Source of the DNA: Botryosphaeria dothidea
Lineage: Eukaryota > Ascomycota > Dothideomycetes > Botryosphaeriales > Botryosphaeriaceae
DNA length: 64,000 bases
Assembly: GCA_011503125.2 (NCBI GenBank)
Contig: WWBZ02000001.1
Span: forward strand, 5,952,001-6,016,000
Direction of reading: 5' to 3'
The translations under genes were made by a program, and so were the position numbers. The notes under the pieces were generated by a model. The model was not told the origin of the DNA, ran no database searches, and saw nothing but the letters and a program-made list of their open reading frames with translations. This document shows positions 57,619 to 64,000 of the stretch, one piece after another. Position 1 is the first letter of the stretch. Each line of letters starts with the position of its first letter.

Positions 57619-58716
57619 ATGTATCACTCTCTCTGGATAGTCTGGCTGCTTCTCGGCTCCATGTCACCAACACATGGACATGCTCTCGCACGTCTCCCAG
57701 CTCCAAATCACCCCAATGAAGCCTCACCGCCAAAAACATGCATCACAAACTCCCACCACAGCACCCCCGCTCCCCATCCAGCCATAACGGATCCCCCGCA
57801 ACCAATCCTCCAGAAACGTGCTTCATCGACCGTCAGCTCCAACACCTGCGGCTGGGTCAACGGCACCTACGGTCAGTCTCCCCCTCACCCATTCCCCCCC
57901 CTCCCTGACTCACCCCTCCCTCCAGGCTTCGGAATCTACTGCGGGACCGACCGCACGTGCATGTTCTACACCCCGGCCCTCACGGACACCGCTTCATCCC
58001 TGCCCGGCATGGCCGGCTGCTGCCGCTCCTCCAACCGCGCCGACTGCTCCTGGCGGCGCACGTGCTACGCGTCGTCAGAGCTGAGCGCGTCGTGCACCGC
58101 CAGCGCGTGCCTGAGCGACCCGTTCGTGCTGCGCTGCACCAACTCCACGGCGCCGGCCTGTGCCAGCTGGACGTATCCGGGCGTCGGCGCGCGCGACTAC
58201 GCGTGCACGCTGGCCGAGTCGACGGGGAATTGGACGACGGTGCTGCAGACGGGCGTGGATGATTTCTTCACGCTCGCGACGACGTACACGGTGGACGTTG
58301 TGTTTGCGGCGGCGAGCGAGGTGCTGGGTACGACGACGATGACGACGACGACTGCGAGTGGGAGTGGCGTGGTGGAGACGGGGGCTGCGGAGACGGGGAC
58401 GTCGGGGCAGGGGGGAGGTGGTGGTGGCGTTTCTGTTGGCGCGATTGTTGGAGGCGCGGTCGGCGGTGTTGTCGGACTTGCTCTTGTGGTTGCTGCCGTC
58501 GTGGAGTTGTGCTGTGTTTCCAAGAAAAAGAAACGGCGGGCAGGGGAACGGTTGGGGGCCGGTGGCATGGTCCACGAAGCTGACGGCAGTCTCGCGATGG
58601 ATGCAAACGCTGCGGAGCTACATGGTCGGAGCTGCCGTCACCCTGTGGAGCTGGAGAATATAGAAAGACAAAGGCCGGTAGAGATGCCATCTGAGGGGAG
58701 ATTTGAGCTTCACTGA
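57619..58716 (+). CDS. Single-pass cell-surface protein with Cys-rich ectodomain (sensor-like)
   Basis: Exons 57619-57871 and 57926-58716, 347 aa. The 54-nt intron is pyrimidine-rich, a multiple of three and free of stops; splicing joins NGTYG|FGIYCGTDRTC. Start is ATG 57619, giving a signal peptide (MYHSLWIVWLLLGSMSPTHG). The ectodomain has a Cys-rich region (residues ~90-190: CGWVNGTYGF, CMFY, MAGCCRSSNRADCSWRRTCY, CTASACLSDPFVLRC) and a Thr/Ser/Gly stalk. One TM helix with small-residue repeats follows (VGAIVGGAVGGVVGLALVVA), then a basic stop-transfer KKKKRR and a ~90-residue cytosolic tail. This layout is shared by many fungal surface proteins of the Mid2/WSC-like style; function unknown. 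Confidence 0.8.
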   Translation: MYHSLWIVWLLLGSMSPTHGHALARLPAPNHPNEASPPKTCITNSHHSTPAPHPAITDPPQPILQKRASSTVSSNTCGWVNGTYGQSPPHPFPPLPDSPLPPGFGIYCGTDRTCMFYTPALTDTASSLPGMAGCCRSSNRADCSWRRTCYASSELSASCTASACLSDPFVLRCTNSTAPACASWTYPGVGARDYACTLAESTGNWTTVLQTGVDDFFTLATTYTVDVVFAAASEVLGTTTMTTTTASGSGVVETGAAETGTSGQGGGGGGVSVGAIVGGAVGGVVGLALVVAAVVELCCVSKKKKRRAGERLGAGGMVHEADGSLAMDANAAELHGRSCRHPVELENIERQRPVEMPSEGRFELH

Positions 58717-59546
58717 TGTTGCAGTGACCTGGCGGGTTCAACTTTATGGAAACCCCTTCTGGAACCTTTATTTTGTACGTTAATTGCAAGCACCACACCT
58801 TCGCACTCTTTTCTTGCTAATTGTGGTTTGTCAGGACTCTCTTGGACTCACTGTACTTCCCGAAGACAGCAAAGTTTGGAACGCACGCGTCCTCAGAACG
58901 AATTTTTACCGAGCTGATCTTGTGGCTGATTGGCTGGTATAGATTCGCCCTTTTCGATGTTCGTGCATATGTTGCAACCCCTCGCGTATGCAGATATGAG
59001 TGATAACCTATCAGCACATGCGCCGTTGCCTAATCCTACAAAGAGAATTTGGGACAATGAATTAGATTTGCTATGTTTTCCGAACAGCCGCACGTGAGCC
59101 CCACCGGATGGGATCCCCGTCAGCTGCATCGCAAGGCTTTCTCGATCACAGCCCGATTCCCGATCATGGCAGCCACGGCCTGGCTAAATGCGGATAATGA
59201 TTACTTCAAATGTTTGATAAGGTGGCGAAGCTATGCAATGGGCCTTGGACAACTGCGGAGCATTGTTTGGTCCTCCAATGGCTAACAATCCAGAGCTTCC
59301 TGGATACGCAAATACTGCGAGGCTGCAAGGTAGATTTACAAAAACAGTTCTGTAACTCAAGACTCCGATTGGTTCCGTCTGTGGAAGATAAATGCGGGCA
59401 GCGCAGGAGCGATTAGGCTAAAAGCCTTGCATGGAACATCCTGCTCCGGCCCATATTCCTTCGAATCGTTCGTTTCCTCGCTCAAATTCATCACAAGGCC
59501 CTTCTCATCAATCACACCCATACTACTCTGACTCATTCTGGAAACT
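58717..59546. other. Intergenic, nothing recognised
   Basis: About 830 bases between the surface-protein gene and the frameshifted fungal-specific gene. No convincing exon or regulatory motif seen. Confidence 0.45.
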
Positions 59547-62024
59547 ATGGAACTTGTCTCCAGGTCATTTAATCTCGCGCGAGAATTCGCCGAAACAGCA
59601 GTCAAAGGCAGCAGCGTCGCTGCCGCGGGAGCTGAACTGATCCGGTGGTTATCGCAAGAGAACATAGGTAAGAACTCAAGTACTTCCAGGACCTGACCCG
59701 TGACAAGGCATTCCCAAATGAGTACGGTTTGAAGATACAAGAGAAGCTTCAAACCAAAGGATCCTTAAAAGCAAAGAGCATCATATCCTTCTCCTTGGTT
59801 CCTTCCGGAGCTCTGGGTAGAAAACTTGCCTTCGATCCGCATTTCTGTTACCTTGCCACAACGACCTCGTTACTTTTAGCTGTGAGGGATCAGAAGTTTG
59901 TTACAACTGTTCTGTGCCACATGGCTCTCGATAGTTGCGGCCACGAGAACGGGGTCAAATACGCGTACGATGTCCGAAAAACTCGCCTTACCCCTGTCAT
60001 TGCAAAGGTCGTCAATAGCATTGCTGACGGAGTGGTCAATGCGGATCACGACATTGGCGGACTCCCCCAAGTTTTCGATGATTTTTTGTCTTCACTCGGT
60101 CTCTGCGGATGTTCTTGCAGCGTGTATTATGACTGTGCGTCATGCCACAACCGATATTCTCGTAATGTGCGACTACTTCGTGGCCGATCTATTCTTGTGG
60201 ATCCAAGCACATTGGTTCGGTCAGGTACGAGATAGCCAAGCAATGTAGATAAATGTTAACAAGTGTTGAATAGGAAAACTGATTGTTTTCGTAGCAGGAA
60301 AGACATTTTACGAGAAATCTTGTGGGGATAATCTAGCGCAGATGATAATCATGGTTCGGTCGATCTGCAAACAGAACGGCTTGGATCATGCATACCCGGT
60401 GGAGAAAATCACAATCGCAGCCCTTAAGGATGGCGTCCAAGTGGGAACCGTGTTGGATACAGAGACTAAGGCATATAGGCCTATGCCGAACACTCGCCTA
60501 CCCATGTACTGCGCAACAAGCATCAACAGAGGTCAAGTGAGCTTGACGAGCTTTCATTGGGATCAGGGCCTGCTGAAGCGTAGCCAACTCGACACCGTAT
60601 GCGTCTGTGCGCAACGCATGGTCAAATGGCTGTTGAGAATTCCGGTCCGGCGGGTTCGAAGAGAATCAAGCGGATGCATTGCACTTCAGGAAATTGCAGA
60701 CTTTGAAGAGTCTTCCGGCGTCACCATCGGGAAGCTTTTTAACCGGATCCCTGGAATCGTGCATATACCTTTCGGCAGCCGCGAAAAACTATCCACACCA
60801 ATTTTCAAGGGCCACCCTGAAAGCAAAATCAGCTGCAACGAAGGCCCCGTCGCTTTTCACGTGGTCGTTTCCTGCTTCCCTGACCTTGAGACGCTATTCC
60901 AGGATATGGCAAATGAATGTCGATGTGACTTTTGTGACTACCCAAAAGAGATTGGAAAGGGGAAAAGTGGCTGTCTAAGAGAGACGACATTAACTGCTTT
61001 CTGTATCCTGCTCACCCACTCACTAGCGGACGGCTTTGGGGCTCCGGATACATCGGGACTTGACCGTACAACGTGGTCAAGGCGAGTAGTTCAAAAAATG
61101 CTGACGGACCTGGTCCTGGAGGATCTAATCATGTGGGATGATTGGTTCAAAGTTTCCACAGTCGCTTACATGGGTTGCCCGTGGGACGAGGCCGAGATGG
61201 ACTTGGACGCTTCTCTTGACACAACTTTGGATTCTGGGGCTTCCGCTATTGTTGCAGTCCAATACGGCTCTCTCGTGGCCGTTGCAAAATGGTCAGATAT
61301 GATGGTAGAGCAATGTTTTGAGGGTTGTTTTGGCTTCTCCGTTGCCGAAGGACAGCTGGATGGTGTGATGAGAAGTTTTCGCGTCGTCCAGACGGAAAGA
61401 TCGACAACACTTCCAGAGGATATTGCAAACCAACCCAGCTCCACTGTAGAGCATGCCATCGACCAATTCAACTTCAACCGAGCTCAAGCGTCTAATGACT
61501 CCGAAGCTGTCGTGCAAACGGCTATAATTGCACGAACAGCGAATGTCTACCGACTGGTCATCATTGCCCGAAGCGGCCAGTGCTTACGCATCGTCGATGC
61601 TGCGCAGGTTCTTTGGGGCGTTTTCGGACATCGGATTTTCCAGTGTACCCATGATTTGAAGGCACACCCTATCGTCGAAAAGGTTCCGCTAAACACAACC
61701 ATTTGGACTTTTCACGAACTTCTCGGGGGACGGGACGCACAGTGCAGGGAAAATTACCGCGAAGCAGACACTGAGCCCGATTCCTACGGAAATGAGAACT
61801 GGTCCTCTGAGGTAGCGACGTGCAACACTCATGTCAAGGTCAATGTTGCGATGGCGCTTTCTCCAAGGTGCTGTCTCATCATGGATTCAGATAGGACTTG
61901 TCTTGCTGCCGCTATAACCGACTTAGAGCAAGATGATGAACTCGGGGGTGGATATGACTCAAGGCGACTGATAAATCGTCGAATCGACAAGTCTTCGCTC
62001 ACTCGGCGGCATGCACGCAATTAG
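59547..62024 (+). pseudogene. Fungal-specific protein gene of unknown function, with at least two frameshifts
   Basis: The 3' part, 60342-62024, is a clean 560-codon frame. Upstream pieces of the same protein lie in other frames. From ATG 59547: MELVSRSFNLAREFAETAVK to IRWLSQENI. After a one-base shift near 59,670-59,690: YFQDLTRDKAFPNEYGLKIQ through ALGRKLAFDPHFCYLATTTS and GVKYAYDVRKTRLTPVIAKV. After a shift at the T6 run 60,082-60,087: SVSADVLAACIMTVRHATTD and VMCDYFVADLFLWIQAHWFG. Then a stop-containing stretch, possibly an intron, leads to VFVAGKTFYEKS and the long frame. I associate these blocks with a large uncharacterised pezizomycete family, from memory, with no known domain. The C-terminal part is Cys- and Trp-containing and soluble-looking. 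If the frameshifts are real the full protein cannot be made, though the 560-residue part might be. Confidence 0.6.
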
Positions 62025-63374
62025 TGAATCCTCAGCTTGCCGATAAAAGGCTTAGAGCATGAGAAAGAGAATTAAAATGATTTTATAGAGCAAATTGAAA
62101 GAAAAATTGTATTTGCAAATTATATCACGCATGGTTGAACCGAGAGTACTCAGATTTGAGACGATTGCATCGCCCGCCACGTGTCATATGGATTTTGGCT
62201 CAGTCACACGGTGAGATGTGACACACAGTAAAGCTATGGCTTACGCAGCCTTACCTCATATTCGAACTCCCTCTTCGCATTTAATTCTATCACGTCTGCA
62301 TGCGCATGCTGGGTTTTCAACGATACCGGGAAATTTCACGTCATTTTGAGTACAGAACTGACGATATGTTATCAACTGCAAGTGCGTGGTATACTTGGAA
62401 GACAGAAGAGACGTACGACTTGTGTCCAGGAATGGGCATGATGAAGGCGTACTAGACTCGCTGAGTGACGTGGTCTCTAAGAGGGGCTCATCTTGATCAT
62501 TGTGCGCTTTCAAAGGTACGTGCACAGCAAACGATACAGTGTCAAATGTTTTCTCTCCGTTGACATGAACTGAAACCGGCCCGTCAAGACGAATGGACGT
62601 CTGCCGGATTAAGTTCCGGATGTACTGTGCTCTGCTCTGCCTGCCTCTCCGGGAAATCGGACCGTCGCTTGATTCGCAGCAGTTTCCGGAAGGTACCCAC
62701 ATCCCAACCTACCTTATTGGTCATTATGCTAATGCGAGGGCCGCCGATCGTTGCTGGTCAGGCGAAGAACACGCCCCGTTCGAACGACCTTCCCCACACT
62801 CGGCGGAAAACAAGAAAGCGCCACTAACGTAGGCGAGGCTTAGTTGATTGTTCCTTGGCAATAAGTCTACAAGACCTTCCAGGAACGTGTTGCCTCGTAT
62901 TCCTTCTCAACGTGAAACACATCACGACCCGCTCTTCTCGGTTTCGGGAAAAGATCTCGTAGCGCGTCTACCTCCTCTTCACACTCTTTTCTTGACCTGG
63001 TACAGAGAGGATAAAAAAGAACGAGTAGCTCATTTTCTACGTCTATGATTCCGTTAACGAGGAAGGCCCTGCACTATTCGGTAAGTAAATAATGCAGGAA
63101 ATGAATGCGGGATTTCTTGTATCAGTGTACTTGAAAGATCCTACTCAGTGTACATAACCCTGGTTGTCATTCGTTCCGAGATTCCATTATAGGAAACATA
63201 TGGCCGGACGAAGCTCGTATTGAAGACATCTTGGCGGAAGGAGATAATGGATTAGCAAGCATATCCGGTAGCCTGATCAACACTTCGTAGCAAGTATTTA
63301 GTTCGGACATCAGCACTGTCTTGAAAAAATAGCATCGCCACAGCCAACTCAACAGTTTGACTACAACAGCCAAA
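62025..63374. other. Intergenic; one unsupported minus-strand frame
   Basis: A minus-strand frame 62702-62256 has an ATG and 148 codons (MWVPSGNCCESSDGPISRRG), but no recognisable motif, signal or splice partner. I do not call it a gene. The last ~250 bases precede the small secreted protein gene and include an AT-rich leader. Confidence 0.35.
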
Positions 63375-63751
63375 ATGAGACTTCAGCTCCTCTCTCTTCT
63401 CGCCGTCGTTGGCCTTGCCTCGGCAACATGCTACATTGATGTATACCCCAATACCGAGATAAACATCCCGTGTACAAACGAGCAGGTAAATGCATCTCAG
63501 TAGAGAGGATGTGTGTTAGCTATGGAAGCTGAACGTCATAGGGCCAAGCGGGATTCCTGTACAACTGTGATGAGCCTGGCCCGGGTTGTGATCATGGGAA
63601 CGGCGTTTCCAGCGGTATCGTAAGTACACCAAGTTACTGCAAGCGGTGTGAGTACAAATGCTGACTGAGCTTGTTATATAGACGTACTGCGTGAGTTGCC
63701 AACGATCACTCCATAATAACAATGCTAAACTCAAATTAGTGCCCATCTTAG
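63375..63751 (+). CDS. Small secreted Cys-rich protein with a 9-nt micro-exon
   Basis: Exons 63375-63485, 63542-63619, 63682-63690 and 63740-63751; introns 56, 62 and 49 nt, all phase 0; 69 aa. Signal peptide MRLQLLSLLAVVGLASA, then a ~52-residue mature chain with six cysteines at positions 19, 33, 46, 53, 66 and 67, ending ITYCCPS. Each intron has GT/AG ends and CTGAY/CTAAA-like branch sequence. The third exon encodes only Thr-Tyr-Cys. Even Cys number, small size and secretion are effector- or antimicrobial-like traits, but I recognise no named family. If the micro-exon is skipped the frame is kept, losing one Cys. Being so small and split, it would be missed by simple frame searches. Confidence 0.75.
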
Positions 63752-64000
63752 GTCCAGGATACAGAAGATCTGAACGTTTAGTTAAACGACAGAGAAGACA
63801 ACGAGTACGTGGGCAACAGAAGTGGATGGCAAGCGCCAAGCTTAAGAGATGAGAGGGATGAGCGGGATGATTTCCAGTCATCCTTCATATGCTATCTTTA
63901 GGCCCGAGTCTGTACTTCTGCCTTCGAGCTGTAGCCCACAATAGAAACTAGTGATGCTGCTAATCAACATGATCTGATATTTCAACACAAGTTCAATGAT

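Noticed and set aside
60061..60130. A 50-nt intron to explain the second frame change in the fungal-specific gene
   Set aside because: The only usable donor (GTTTTC) joins in the wrong phase to the following block.
1..64000. tRNA, rRNA, CRISPR arrays, operons, prokaryotic promoters
   Set aside because: No T-loop or A/B-box pairs, spaced direct repeats or ribosomal motifs were seen, and gene structure is clearly eukaryotic.

Overview
The window looks like nuclear DNA of a filamentous ascomycete, most likely a dothideomycete. Genes are spread over both strands without operons. Introns are short (45-70 nt) with GT...CTRAY...AG signals. The families fit: a ferrichrome-type siderophore NRPS (NPS2/SidC), Hyr1-like peroxidase, USE1, epsilon-COP, a CYP58-like P450, an AAL-type lectin, and small secreted Cys-rich proteins. 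I rebuilt gene models by hand from splice signals and reading phase. Most recoverable models close exactly in phase. No tRNA, rRNA, CRISPR array or intact transposon was seen.

Layout. 1-2,089: upstream region with one perfect match to the SreA-type motif ATCWGATAA. 2,090-15,945 (+): the NRPS, with order A-T-C-A-T-C-A-T-C-T-C-T-C. Its frame is cut by a TAG, and the last ~49 residues of the terminal C domain continue in frame behind it to 16,095. 18,024-18,658 (+): a fucose-lectin-like pseudogene with two TAG codons. 19,518-20,444 (+): a secreted lipocalin-like protein. 21,163-22,497 (+): a PP2A activator (PTPA/RRD). 22,701-23,585 (-): Hyr1/Gpx3. 24,961-26,957 (-): a C2H2 transcription factor with an unresolved 5' end and a long upstream region.

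30,358-32,770: USE1 (+) and SEC28 (-) face each other tail to tail; both serve Golgi-to-ER retrograde traffic. 34,007-34,955 (-): sulfotransferase-fold protein. 35,860-37,773 (-): four-TM membrane protein. 38,703-41,816 (+): FAD monooxygenase followed by an NmrA-like reductase. 42,028-45,179 (-): a large secreted repeat protein, probably GPI-anchored. 46,532-47,211 (-): a secreted protein with a duplicated Cys-rich domain. 50,285-51,245 (-): an epoxide-hydrolase-like pseudogene next to an intact eight-exon P450 (51,855-53,795, -). 55,807-57,125 (+): ZIP zinc transporter. 57,619-58,716 (+): single-pass cell-surface protein. 59,547-62,024 (+): frameshifted fungal-specific gene. 63,375-63,751 (+): a 69-residue secreted Cys-rich protein with a 9-nt micro-exon.

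Themes. The left part carries iron storage (NPS2) and peroxide defence; the middle is housekeeping (trafficking, phosphatase control). The right part is accessory: secreted Cys-rich proteins, a repeat surface protein, oxidoreductases and several decayed genes. The most unusual items are the NRPS stop codon, the two secreted Cys-rich genes, and the run of TAG nonsense codons between 15.9 and 18.6 kb.
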